DNA of 64,000 bases from Ridgeia piscesae (Eukaryota; Annelida; Polychaeta; Sabellida; Siboglinidae). The position numbers and the translations under genes were made by a program. The notes under the pieces were generated by a model. It made no database searches and was not told where the DNA came from. It saw nothing but the letters and a program-made list of their open reading frames with translations. Below, one piece after another: positions 49,332 through 61,318 of the stretch (within the stretch, counting starts at the first letter, position 1; each line of letters starts with the position of its first letter). The DNA lies in contig JAODUO010000542.1 in assembly GCA_025642075.2 (NCBI GenBank), positions 53,501 to 117,500 on the forward strand. Direction: 5' to 3'.

Positions 49332-49935
49332 TCTGTCTCGAATTCAAAATCTTCTTCACTAATCAGGTCAGAATTCACTGCAACAAATACCCCCCCTCCT
49401 CTCTGGTCTTCACTTGTCATTTCTATAAACATTAAATGTGTCAGGGAAATATTCAGTGTCTGATATGCTATGACTAAGCCAAGATTCTGTGCCAATAATT
49501 ATGTCTGGTTTTGTACTATCAATGAGTGATAAAAATTCAGCTTTCTTGTTCTTTAGTGATTGACAGTTTAGGTTGACGATTCTCAGTGGTTTTTTAGTTT
49601 TGGGAATATGGGTGCAACTGTGCTGTTTCCTCTGATTGGAAGGTGAAGATGTATGAAGTGGGGGTCCTAACCCAGCTGGTGTTGACGGAAGTTGAATGGA
49701 ATTGTCATTTGAATGTGAGATGTGCTGATATATGTTTTCAGAATATTCAATATCGTCATAATTAAACAGGGTACTACTGAAATTTGGCATTCCTCATTTT
49801 AGACAGTTCCATGATGTGTTTGAGTTTTGCATTGTATCATATATTGTGTCTCTAATGCTTTCACACTGTGTGTGGAACCAGGTGTTACAAGTATAACAAC
49901 ACATGGCAGACACCACAAGGGTATTTGGGTGCTCT

Positions 49936-49959
49936 GGGGCCAGGATTTATCTCAATGTC
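49936..49959 (-). other. 2A-like ribosome-skipping motif in the LINE
   Basis: The minus strand encodes DIEINPGP, preceded by the hydrophobic ILLVLAN. This fits the D-[VI]-E-x-N-P-G-P consensus at which translation releases after G and resumes at P. 2A sequences at this position are known from CR1-type LINEs of marine invertebrates, where they precede a zinc-finger/endonuclease/RT polyprotein. Confidence 0.85.
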
Positions 49960-50180
49960 ATTTGCCAGAACAAGAAGTATTGTGGGAATTTATTGAGGTT
50001 TGCTCTGGACGCCCTTGGTTTGTGATGCAAGTTGATGGGTAATGCCTTGATGAGAGACATTTCTGGTACTGATCTATTTATCAAAATTTCATGTGGAGTT
50101 TTACAATGGTTATCTGTACTGTTTTTAATCTGTGCAAAGGCAATCACGAGAAAAACAACACTTAGGTAAAACATCCTGTA

Positions 50181-51225
50181 AAATGTATGTAGTGTTCCTG
50201 ATTGTCAAGAAGTGCAACAGCATGGATGGTACTGCTATGTGCTTAGTACAGGAACAAAAGGAATATAGTATAGAAGAAGTACTTGAAATGGAAATGTTGG
50301 GTCTTCGTCCCAGGGCCTACACTGGGCACACAAAGAGCAGCACCGTTTATGAGGCCATGTTAGGCAGACACAAGCCAGGAAATGTTTTTGTTTTAAAATG
50401 AAGAGTTATACTAACTTTAGTTTAACTTTTATGTCTATGTACCAGTCTCAATTAAATTTAACCGCTCGTAGTATCTTGGTTACGATTTGTTTACTGAGCG
50501 ATAATATAAGTCAACTAGAATAAGTTTAAGTTTTAGAAGCAATTAGTGTATTTTTTATTATTTTGTGTTAATCAGGGGACACAAACTAATAATTCTTACT
50601 AAACATCTTACCGTAGTGTAAATCAAGTTAAAAACAAGTAAAATAATAAGATTAGTAAAGGATCGTTAAAAATTTTCCTGTTCGCGCCACCACCCTCGTT
50701 TTCACCTAAAAATATTTCCTGCACTGCGTTAATCTTGAAATATATATAGGCCAATAAGAACAGTCATAATGATGTTGTTGCTGTTATCACAATTACTATC
50801 CAGTTTCCACACATTGCTGTAAATTGTAATTGTGTGCTGGCCCGTGTACTTTGTGTGTGTGCATGCATGCATGTGTAACAACATCGTGCCAAACATAAAA
50901 AAATTGTGAAATTGACTTGTTCAGGATTAAAGTAAAATGTTGTGTATTAGCTAGTTTACAATAATGAATGTATGTTACAAAGCAACCATATTTTTGGTCA
51001 ATCTGAGTCATGGTCAGGTCATTTTTTTTGATGACCTCTATCCAACACGTGTACAATATAAACATAAGCAGAACCACGTGGAAACATTGTCATGTGTACC
51101 GTGTACACAGGTTGTCCATGCACGTGGACACATGCTCGTTACTCATTGGTAAAAAATGCCCTGTTGCATAACCTACCTGGTGAGTCAAAACATGCATCCC
51201 GGACAGACATGGGGTCGAACACATT
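50181..51225. other. Spacer, perhaps the 5' end of the CR1-like LINE near 50.2-50.4 kb
   Basis: No coding exon was recognised. A plus-strand 89-codon frame at 50132-50401 is probably antisense of the LINE 5' region. Confidence 0.35.
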
Positions 51226-52085
51226 GAAATGTATTTAAATACAAATACTCTTTAAGGATACAATTACAAATACTTTTAAATGCAAAAGTATTTAGATACA
51301 TATACAGGTGTACATTGGAAAGTATTTCAAATACTTTTTCTAATACTTTTTATTTTTAGAATATATAAAAGAAAAGCAAATCATAGATTGGGACATATAT
51401 CTAGTTTATATTAGTAATATTAGTGTTTTGCTCATACGAAGACAGGCACACCAGTGCTATATATATAGGGCGTCTTGTTACTGCTAACTATCACAGTGAA
51501 TCAGAAACCCCTATCCATATGCACAGAGGTATAAAGGTCATACATTCATAATATGTAGTTTGTTATGTTAAACCATAGGGACCATGATAAAATGCCTATG
51601 TTGTCGTCAGAGAAGAGACACTGCTAATGACTACTAGGATCTTGTGACAAAGTGTGACAACTCAACTTGAAAGAGAGCTTGGAGACTAGAGTAGCCTGGT
51701 GTAAGCTTGGAGCCTAGAGTAGCCTGGTATAAGCTTGGAGCCTGACTAAAGAACAAAGGGGATATTGACCTATGGTCACTGTCAGGTGCTAATCCATCTT
51801 CTGGCACTGAGCAAATAAAAGCTGTGGTCACTGCCAGTGCAATGGGGACACCTGCTGTTAAGTATCTGCAGTAATTAGCAATGTTGGGTAAAATTGCAGT
51901 GAAGGTAATCAATTTGGCAGGCATTACATGTGATCTCGAAACAGAAATGTTGATACTGATAATGTATTTTGAAAAGTATCTGAAAATATAAAATACTTTA
52001 GGAAATTATTTAAATACAAATACTTTTAATTCCTAAACATCAAATACAATTAACTTCTTTCAAATACAATTGTATTTGTCTGGTC
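51226..52085. mobile_element. Possible decayed hAT-type element with TATTTAAATACAAATAC ends
   Basis: Both flanks (51226-51365 and 51960-52080) are rich in AAATACTTTT, TTTAAATACAAATAC and TCAAATACAA words. A minus-strand frame at 51634-51924 reads LPNIANYCRYLTAGVP, which loosely resembles the decayed C-terminal dimerisation segment of hAT transposases. Exact termini and TSD were not found. Confidence 0.35.
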
Positions 52086-52086
52086 C

Positions 52087-52396
52087 CAGATGTTTCGGCC
52101 CATGACGTGTTTGGTCCAGTCCAATTCGGCCTCACTTTACAAAATTGTTGGGTGTCATTTCGGGTGTTTTGGCTCACTGGAGAGTGGACAGCAGAAATCT
52201 AAGGACGGACGATTCGACGCAGGGTCTTTGACTTTGTGGAGGGATAACATTTACATGCACATACACAAACGCTCTCAAATAATGGTATAATATCATGCCT
52301 ATTTATATGGTTATTTAATAATAATGTATGAACATCCCAATACTGAGTAAATGTAGTGCTACAAAAGACACATGGATGTCTTTGGCCATGTGTATG

Positions 52397-52450
<54 letters not shown>

Positions 52451-52619
52451 TAAAATACCCTGTGGTTCCAGATGTTTCCGCTCATGATGTGTTTGGCCCA
52501 GTCAGATGGATAATTCGGCCTTTAGATTTCCACTGTCTGCTCTCCAGTGAGCCAAAACACCCGAAACGACACCCATACAGTCATGTTTGTAAAGTGAGGC
52601 CGAATTATCTCCATCTGTA
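52087..52619. mobile_element. Foldback element with ATTCGGCC modules
   Basis: CCAGATGTTTCGGCCCATGA (52087) recurs as a direct repeat (52469, TTTCCGCTCATGA). The adjacent GGTGTCATTTCGGGTG and TTTTGGCTCACTGGAGAG recur as inverted copies near 52545-52575. The inner part 52503-52619 has its own inverted ends, CAGATGGATAATTCGGCC and GGCCGAATTATCTCCATCTG. A TA microsatellite (52397-52445) lies between the halves. Confidence 0.65.
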
Positions 52620-52950
52620 TAGCGCAATGGCTCAGGGGTTGAGTTTCGGATTCACGACTAAGATGACTCGGGTTCGAATCCTGTGCTGCAGTGTTGAAAC
52701 CTTGGGCAAGTTTTTTCACTCTACATTGCTCCAGTTCACTCAGCTGTATAAATGAGTAGCTGGCTATAGACAAGTGGTGGATATGTGTATGAGCAACCTT
52801 TGCGCATTAATAGCAGCATACGGCTGGATGTTTCCCAGACAAGTTGAGATGGTGTCTGATTGTACAGGTCTGCCAGGGAAGTAAAACTTGTACAGTATAA
52901 AGCGCTTTGAGCCATCCTGAGGATTGGATACTGTGCTATATAAGAAGTTA
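52617..52950 (+). repeat. tRNA-derived SINE, near full length
   Basis: An A-box-like TAGCGCAATGG (52620-52630) and B-box GGTTCGAATCC (52671-52681) have the spacing of an RNA polymerase III tRNA promoter. A central part (TTGCTCCAGTTCACTCAGC) and a tail (AAGCGCTTTGAGCCATCC, GGATACTGTGCTATATAAG) follow. Partial copies of its two halves occur at 0.6 and 30.3 kb. The tRNA-like part does not look like an intact tRNA gene. Confidence 0.85.
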
Positions 52951-53299
52951 AAAATACAGATTCTACTCTAATTATTATAGTTGTAAAATTTCAGTTTGAT
53001 ATCTCTGTTCAGTTGTAATATGACATTCCATGGCCAGAAACATAGAATGTGATTCATAATTTAAAAATTTTGACCGGATACCTTGTGTTCTGTTGTTTTT
53101 GTATATATCCCGGAAACTATGTGCAATAGAGGCTTGATATTTTGTACATCTGCATTGTACAATCAAAGATATTTCTATGCTTTGTTATTTTAAATCTGAG
53201 AGTGAGAAAATGTTTTGAAGATAGAACTCTTCAATCATAGTGAAGGGTTGAATTTGTAATTATAAAAAAATCGTCAAGGAAGAGTAGAGCTATTCTTAT

Positions 53300-54818
53300 A
53301 GTCTGCAGTTCTATGTATATGATCATTCAATGTCATGTAGTCATAATGACATGATGATGATGACCAGAGCTAATATATTTGTGTACATGATCATTCATGT
53401 AATGACATGATGATGATGTAATAAGTATAACCAGACCTAATACATCTGTGTACATAATCATTCATGTAATGACATGATGATATAGAAAGTATAACCAGAC
53501 CTAATACATCTGTGTACATGATCATTCATGTAATGACATGATGATATAGAAAGTATAACCAGAGCTAATACATCTGTGTACGTGATCATTCATGTAATGA
53601 CATGATGATATAGAAAGTATAACCAGAGCTAATACATCTGTGTACATGGTCATTCATGTAATGACATGATGATATAGAAAGTATAACCAGAGCTAATACA
53701 TCTGTGTACATGGTCATTCATGTAATGACATGATGATATAGAAAGTATAACCAGAGCTAATACATCTGTGTACGTGATCATTCATGTAATGACATGATGA
53801 TATAGAAAGTATAACCAGAGCTAATACATCTGTGTACATGATCATTCATGTAATGACATGATGATATAGAAAGTATAACCAGAGCTAATACATCTGTGTA
53901 CATGATCATTCATGTAATGACAAGATGATGATATAGAAAGTATAACCAGACCTAATACATCTGTGTACATGATCATTCATGTAATGACAAGATGATGATA
54001 TAGAAAGTATAACCAGACCTAATACATCTGTGTACATGATCATTCATGTAATGACAAGATGATGATATAGAAAGTATAACCAGACCTAATACATCTGTGT
54101 ACATGATCATTCATGTAATGACAAGATGATGATATAGAAAGTATAACCAGAGCTAATACATATGTGTACATGGTCATTCATGTAATGACATGATGATGAT
54201 ATAGAAAGTATAACCAGAGCTAATACATCTGTGTACATGATCATTCATGTAATGACATGATGATATAGAAAGTATAACCAGACCTAATACATCTGTGTAC
54301 ATGATCATTCATGTAATGACAAGATGATGATATAGAAAGTATAACCAGAGCTAATACATCTGTGTACATGATCATTCATGTAATGACAAGATGATATAGA
54401 AAGTATAACCAGAGCTAATACATCTGTGTACGTGATCATTCATGTAATGACATGATGATATAGAAAGTATAACCAGAGCTAATACATCTGTGTACATGAT
54501 CATTCATGTAATGACAAGATGGTGATATAGAAAGTATAACCAGAGCTAATACATCTGTGTACATGATCATTCATGTAATGACAAGATGATGATATAGAAA
54601 GTATAACCAGACCTAATACATCTGTGTACATGATCATTCATGTAATGACAAGATGATGATATAGAAAGTATAACCAGACCTAATACATCTGTGTACATGA
54701 TCATTCATGTAATGACAACATGATGATATAGAAAGTATAACCAGACCTAATACATCTGTGTACATGATCATTCATGTAATGACAAGATGATGATATAGAA
54801 AGTATAACCAGAGCTAAT
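53300..54818 (+). repeat. Minisatellite upstream of HDAC11, 64-67-nt unit, about 22 copies
   Basis: The unit runs GTAATGACATGATGATATAG, AAAGTATAACCAGAGCTAAT, ACATCTGTGTACATGATCAT, TCAT. A 3-nt GAT insertion and ACATG/ACAAG and AGAGC/AGACC variants define sub-blocks. The array ends about 190 bp before the first HDAC11 exon found. Confidence 0.97.
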
Positions 54819-55009
54819 CTGAGCTGGGGCTCTTCAACAAACAACGCCCTCACACAGATGGGATAAAAATTGTAAACAGATACCGTACGAAACGATGAGA
54901 CGTCCGAGATTGAGCGAGATCTGTGCACATTTGATCCCATTGGGGGAGTGCCTCAGCTCCTATCTAATTGCTCTGGTATCACTTCTAGCCAGTGTCATGT
55001 TTATTCCAG

Positions 55010-58000
55010 GCACCAGAGGACAACAGCACTTTACCTTGACATTGAGGAGCATCAATGGCCCATCATCTACTCGTCTCAGTACAACATCTCGTTTCTCGGT
55101 CTGGAAAAATTGCACCCATTTGACTCCTGTAAATGGAGCAGAATCTACAATTTTCTGAAAGGTTGGTACAATCCATAATTGTAGACATTTCTGCCATGTA
55201 AAATGTTGTTAATATCTGGTATAAATAAGAAATTATATAATTTAGTATAAGTCGTTATGAAATGTCATAGTTATTATAAGTAAATCTTCAGAAGTCCTTT
55301 ACAACACCCAACTAGTGCAAGTATTGTATGTTTGTAAAAAAAACTATATACAAATAGTAGTGAAGTGTGTGTATCGGCCAGTAAAGTACTAGTAAATGTA
55401 TCAACAAAATTATGTTTATTTGCAGAGGCTGGCATGGTTAAAGATTCAACCATTGTGCAACCCCTCGAAGCCCAAAAAAATGACCTATTGTCTGTTCACT
55501 CTCAGAGATACATCAACTGCTTGAAGGTACGGTCAGTTCAAGCCAAGTTATACTGCCAACAAGACATCATTTACATTACAAGTTGCTGACATGTCCTTAC
55601 TACCATTTTACTTCTTTTACATTTTGCCCTAATTTAATATACATTGTTCTGCTTTCTGACTTGTCTAACTTGTTATCAACTTACCATGTGTTTATGCAGG
55701 TGAGTGAACGTATAATTCTGTATAAGCATAGTTACATAATATCATATACAGTGATTTATCAGTCATGTCAGTTATAAGTTATAATATAGTTCAGTTTTAA
55801 CCGAACTGATAACATTTCACTTGCTTCCTTTATGATGAGGTTACAAGTATTTTATAATTTTCTTTGAGCACCTTTGTGAATTCAACTTTTTTCTTGTTTT
55901 TAAAACTTCTTACAAAAATATGCATTTACTTCCACTGTTACATGCAGGTGACTCATTACTTTTAATGTTGCTGAAATCATAGGTCTAGTTGAAATACAAT
56001 GAAAATGCCGAGAGTTTCCCCACTATAAATTTATACCTGGTTTAGCAATGGAAGTCAATCGTTTTGGTGACTTTAACAAAACTGTTCTTAAACAAACTGC
56101 GTTCGGTGCATACTATTTACGCTGTTCTTGTATAACAAATGTCAACTTTATTGAACCGTATTTGCAATGTGTTAATGAATGAGAGTGTTAAGATGGTGAG
56201 AAGTTGTACTCTGCCTGCTGTGTTTTATCTCAGTTTCTTCTTGTTTTTCAAAGCTGTCTGATATAGTGGAGGGCATAGAAGAGGTAGATGAAGCACTCAA
56301 TCGTATGTACAGTAAAACATCTCTATAAGGGCCACTCTTGGAATGATATGGTTTGGCCATAAACTGGTGCGAGTTTTAAAGATGCATCTTTGCAAATCTT
56401 TGTAAAATGTACTTTTTTATGTAATTGGTGCATGCATGTCTAAATTTTTTGTTAGGAAATATTTCAATATTTTAACTACAGGTCATCTGGGAAATAAGGT
56501 TTGGTGGCATAAGTATGTGTAATATTTAGTTGGCATGCTTGCAGTTTTATGTCACATAAAACTATTGTCCAACACACTGGGTTGCTTTGTTGTAAAAAAT
56601 TGCTGAAAGCGAATTTGGGGTAAATAAAAAGGCATGCTGGAAATGTAATTTCAATAAACAAGCACCCTACGGTAAGTGGCTTTTAAGTCAGCCATGGTTA
56701 TTTGTTGGTTTTACAAGAAACATTGTGATGTCAACATTGTGGGAATAATGAGTTTGGCGTTGGTTAAGGAGCAACTGAAATCGCTGTTATCCTTGAGTGC
56801 CTCCTATGGTCTGACCAGGGATGTTTTACTGTTGTCTTACTGCATGTTTTTCTTACTTTACCTCAAAGGCACATTTCCTTTGGTTCATTAATGTTTAAAT
56901 GTTGGTGCCAGACATTTTCTCTAAAGCTGGGTTTGTTTGGGATGTTACCGTCACTGCCGTCACAGTGATGAATGACATACAATGCATACAAGTGAGAACA
57001 TTTCATGGTCGTTCAAAATTGGACCAGTTTTATTTTGTTCAATGTCACTGCAATAAATTGTGATGACGTATATATGTGGGAGCTATCCCTGTGTAGAGGT
57101 CAAGGGTCAAACAGCATTCTTTTCACATGTGAATGTGATGGGCTCATTGTATGTCATCACATTGTGTCACGTAAACCCAGCTTTGTTGAAATGCATACTT
57201 CGTGTACATATTTTTAAACAATGTGTCACTGCTTCTGATGAAAATTATGAATCTCAATGTGTCCAAGACATGGTTATTAGTGATGTGTTTACATTATTGA
57301 TTTGATTGCCTGTGTTTATCATTAAGTTTTATCGTAACTTTTTTTAACAGTTGCCCCTAATTGAGTTAAGGGGCAATGGGTGCAGCAGAATATTTTCAGT
57401 ACTAGTTTTCATTTGCATCTGTTCATCACAAAATTTCATTTGAACAAGAAATCTGCTCTACTTATTGGTTTTACATATATACAAATAAATTAATATAAAT
57501 CAAGATTAAGTTGCAGATTTGGGGGCATAGAAGATTAAAAATCATGTTCTTCTAATTGTCCTTTTTTCTCTGTGAATATGATAATTTCCTACACAGGACT
57601 TCAAATATTAGAGACTAATCACCAATAACAAAGGATATCGTCAAAGAGAATAGCCATAATTATGGTCAGATCTTCAATAAAGAACTTGCAAATAAACCAG
57701 TGTATGTGCATGAATCCATACATGTATTAATAAATATAAGTTATTTGGTGTTTATTTAAAAAAATACAAATCAAAGGTATTTTTGACGAGGACAATGTAA
57801 AAACGGTTATTTTGTAAGAAATTCACTTACTTTGAAGCGTAATGTAAAATGGTCAAAGTAAGTGAATTTCTTACAAAATAACCAAATCTTGGAGCCATGA
57901 ACACTATAGTCCATATTGTTGTAAAAAGGGTACAAATAGACTTCCCAAATTCTTGTCATCGGTTTCTAAAGGGCTGGAACCACTGTACTCAAATTGATCA

Positions 58001-60383
58001 TCATATAAGTGTAACTATTGATATATATATATATATATCTACGTTTCATTTTCGTGTGCATGTTTTTGATTTTACATGCTGTATCAAAGACCAGGGTCAG
58101 TTTGCAACCTGATCTTGATTTACAATTGCGTATGGTAAATTTATACACTAAACAATGAAACTCTCTGATCGATGACTTTAAATCCAATGCAAAATAAAAA
58201 TGTATACTGAATCTTAAATTTTGTATATCTTATTAATTAAAAGGAAGTGGCATAGAACAACTTCCAATTTGACATAATTGTCTTTAATCTTGTCTTCGGC
58301 ATCAGATTTATCGCTGTTATACATGCATGTTATGTACATGTCTATGTTGAAGTTCGTGAATGGTTTATCTTTCAGTGGAGTATAAAAGTTGCTGGAATCA
58401 CAGAAGTTCCACCTGTTGCTTTGCTCCCAAACTTCATTGTGCAATGGCGAGTTCTGCGACCATTTCGCTTCCACACGGGAGGCACAGTTCTGGTGTGTAT
58501 ACATCATGTGACACATCACATGACTCACCACATGACACACCGTATGGTGTACTCAGTAACGAGGGTGCTCCTTGTTAGTTGGTTTCACTTGTATGTGGTG
58601 ATGGGCATGCTACTAGTTTGTATTTGTTAAAGTTGTTTCTGTTTTACTGTCATAAAAAGACCATTATTTTGTGACTCCAGTTGATTACAGATATTTCGGT
58701 AACCGATAGATATTTTATTGATATTGTGACTAAAAGCCGATAATGGTTAGTTTTTATTTGAGGCTGACATTTGTCAAATGCCCAGCTACAACGAAATCAC
58801 GACTAATATTGGTGTGTGTTTCTGGGTGTGCCCACCCAACCAATCATTTAAATCATTTTGTTTTCCTGCCAACTAGTCGATTTGATCTGATCTGATCTGA
58901 TCTGATCTGATCTGATCTGATCTGATCTGATCTGATCTGATCTGATCTGATCTGATCTGATCTGATCTGATCTGATCTGATCTGATCTGATCTGATCTGA
59001 TCTGATCTGATTTGGTTGCCATTTATCCATTTTGAACTTACTGAATTGAAATTTATTTCAACAACAACATCAACTACTACTACATTAAACATACAATACA
59101 AAATTAATTGTTGAAAAAAGGGTGAAAGAAGTACAATACTTATCATGTTCTTATTATGAAGTTACAGCATCACAGTTAGTGTTGTAACATGGAGAATGAA
59201 ACCTACCTCTGTTGGGGAATCTCTGACACTTTTCGAGTGCCTGACTGTGGTTGTTATTTACCTGTTATTTCAGGCGGCCAAGTTGGCCTTGGAGCGGGGT
59301 TGGGCCATCAACCTAGGGGGTGGGTTCCACCACTGCTCAGCCACACGGGGCGGGGGCTTCTGTGCCTACGCTGACATCACCATCGCCATCACCCTTCTCT
59401 TTGATCACATGCCGTCAGTGACGAAGGTCATGATCATTGACCTTGATGCTCACCAGGTATACCACCCATCAGCCATCTTAAAACTGCCTTAGTTATAATA
59501 GTGTTTGCGTCTTACTGAATTTAATAGATTTGCATATTGTTGGGGGTTCGGTGGTTTTACTTGGTACATTTTGTGTCAAGTATTTTCATAGCATATTTCT
59601 GAGCATGCATTTGTTAGACATTCCTTGTGAGTTGTGTGTTTATTTAGACTTTCAGAAATGATGGTGGTCCCAAAACTTGTCGTAGTAATGGGTGGGAAAA
59701 GACACTTTCTGCATTGTTTGTTCAACCAGACCTATATCTTGGGATGTGGTTAAATACGGGTTAAATGTTGCGACAACAGATAACGCTACTGTCCAGGCAG
59801 CCTGGCACAACCACTAATTAGTCACATTGGCCCAGTTGGCCTACCACATTTCGAAAACATGCGACTTACAACATAAATTTAGCAATGTTACTGTCGTTAA
59901 GAACATTCGTATTTGTAAAGCATAACAACTATCTCAAGTGTATTTTCTTTATTGTAATTTTCCAAGGTTAATCAAATAAAATGTGGCAGGTTGACTAAGA
60001 ATCCCGTATTCAATTTTGAAACGTAGTCCACCGACTTAATTTACTTTGAAGTTAAATCAACTTATAAAACAAAACAATGGCTTATCACTGTAAATTGTTT
60101 AACCTCCTTGTCTCCACCACTAGGACAACCAGGTGGGCGAGGGGAATGAATGTGTGTAATGTGAGTCATATTCATTTCACTCTGACTGTTTTATGTACAG
60201 ATCACAACATAGTGTATTCTCTCCTATGAGAAATTTAATAACGTATCTTGTCTTTGTATGTTATTTTGACTTTATATTGTTGCCAGGGAAATGGCTACGA
60301 GCGAGACTTCATGGAGGATAGTCGTGTGTACATCCTGGACATGTTTAACCGCCAGATATATCCTCATGATGGATACGCCAAAC
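55010..60383 (+). CDS. HDAC11: Histone deacetylase 11, partial (five internal exons)
   Basis: HDAC11 is a class IV zinc-dependent deacylase acting on fatty-acylated lysine and acetyl-lysine. Exons 55010-55161, 55426-55526, 58376-58492, 59274-59456 and 60287-60383 join in phase and give about 216 codons. The first starts RTTALYLDIEEHQW, aligning with the HTTQLYQHVPETRW start of human HDAC11, so only a few residues are missing. GLEKLHPFD, the paired catalytic histidines in GGGFHHCS, GGGFCAYADI, and the zinc-binding IDLDAHQ/GNGYERDFM across the exon 4-5 join are all present. No in-frame ATG lies before exon 1 in the same open stretch; because its first base is a lone G closing a codon, the start may be an ATG split by an intron. 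The exons coding for the last third (from about residue 220) were not found by 64000 and lie downstream. Confidence 0.93.
57805..57883. ncRNA. Perfect 31-bp inverted repeat (hairpin) in HDAC11 intron 2
   Basis: 57805-57835 (starting GGTTATTTTGTAAGAAATTC) is an exact reverse complement of 57853-57883, with a 17-nt loop. In RNA either strand would form a perfect 31-bp stem. It may be a short MITE, or a small-RNA precursor if transcribed. There is no sequence evidence for processing. Confidence 0.4.
58883..59010. repeat. TGATC pentanucleotide microsatellite, about 25 copies
   Basis: Perfect GATCT/TGATC repeat in HDAC11 intron 3. Both RSDQI-repeat frames on the minus strand come from it. Confidence 0.98.
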
Positions 60384-60760
60384 GTAAGTCTCTGGAACAT
60401 GTGTTGCTAGGGCTTCAGGTTATATTGCCTGGAAGGAATGAAAAGACATGGATTGGCAAGGACACTGAAAACACCAGAACGTGGTAATATCCCACAGCTT
60501 ATAAGTACTTTCTCTGTTACTTAGGTCTTGCATGTTTATGCATAATTTAGGTGTTATATGCACAAAAGCCTACAAATATTTGCATTTATAAATATAATTT
60601 TAAGCTTGTTGGAATATGTATGATTAAGTATGCAGCCCAATTATATTGAATATTCATTGACATTGACAAAACGTATACATGATGATGACATAGCACGCAG
60701 TTCTTTTCTGGTGGATAGTACTAAATATCCATGCTTTATATATAGGGAGAGTGTGTGTGG
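60384..60760. other. HDAC11 intron 5 start; nothing recognised
   Basis: The stretch begins with a strong GTAAGT donor at 60384. No further exon was found in it. Confidence 0.5.
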
Positions 60761-60766
60761 GGGGGT

Positions 60767-60767
60767 G

Positions 60768-60799
<32 letters not shown>

Positions 60800-60809
60800 A
60801 GAGAGAAGA

Positions 60810-60848
<39 letters not shown>

Positions 60849-60985
60849 GGGAGAGAGAGAGAGGGAGAGAGAGGGAGAGAGAGAGAGAGAGAGAGAGAGG
60901 GGAGAGAGGGGGAGAGAGGGGGGGGAGAGAGGGGGAGAGGGGGAGAGGGGGAGAGAGGGAGAGAGAGACAGAGAGACAGAGAGAC

Positions 60986-61048
<63 letters not shown>

Positions 61049-61318
61049 AGAGAGACAGAACGCAGTGAGAGAAAATTGAGGCAAAGAAAGAAAAGACCAC
61101 AGTTATCAAACTATAGAGAAGATACCCTAAACGTTGCGTGGAACAACCTGTCGCTTGGATCGAATTCCATCTTCATTACTGCAGAAGTTTATCAACGCCA
61201 TATTACTAGCTTAGATGCAACTCATCAACAACTAAAATACAAACACAAAATGCATGCTAGATGGCGAAACACATTTAGCTAACCCACTCGGAAATATCTC
61301 GCGGAACAGTTTGTGAAG
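60767..61318 (+). repeat. AG-rich microsatellite plus dispersed repeat R1, copy 2
   Basis: About 290 bp of AG with GGGGAG and GACAG interruptions is followed by 61058-61317, which is almost identical to 9791-10058. A frame runs from 60755 through the AG run to 61282 (end ARWRNTFS), but its first two thirds are simple repeat. Confidence 0.85.

Larger units (their letters stand above)
46520..50180 (-). mobile_element. CR1-like LINE with 2A motif, PHD-like finger, endonuclease and RT; inactive
   Basis: Read on the minus strand from 50.2 kb: a hydrophobic leader frame (50174), a 2A-like DIEINPGP (49936-49959), a PHD-like finger in two frames (YPCGVC, CNTWFHTQC, NTSWNC) with its next Cys codon now TGA, an APE endonuclease (LRIVNLNCQSLKNKKAEF, ICAYYRPN, GGDFNFPGW), a linker, RT start (LKPYKAQGPDNIHPRILKEL, SNYRPISLTCIAFKLMEH, DFSKAFDKVSH), SGVPQGSVLGP, LFADDT, and the C-terminal PTQINKLEMIQRRAARYV. 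The end of the frame is at 46662, and an A-rich stretch near 46.51 kb may be the tail. Several frameshifts and an internal 280-bp tandem duplication make it non-functional. Confidence 0.92.

Noticed and set aside
52617..52690. Functional tRNA gene
   Set aside because: A and B boxes are present, but the acceptor stem and anticodon arm do not pair convincingly and a SINE body follows.
56255..56304. Exon-like segment (LSDIVEGIEEVDEALN) between HDAC11 exons 2 and 3
   Set aside because: It has splice-like edges but is 49 nt long, would break the HDAC11 frame, and has no counterpart in the family.
60630..61109. Arg/Glu and Ser/Leu repeat proteins of about 150 codons
   Set aside because: Translation of the AG-rich repeat. 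Only the short end is non-repetitive, and it belongs to dispersed repeat R1.
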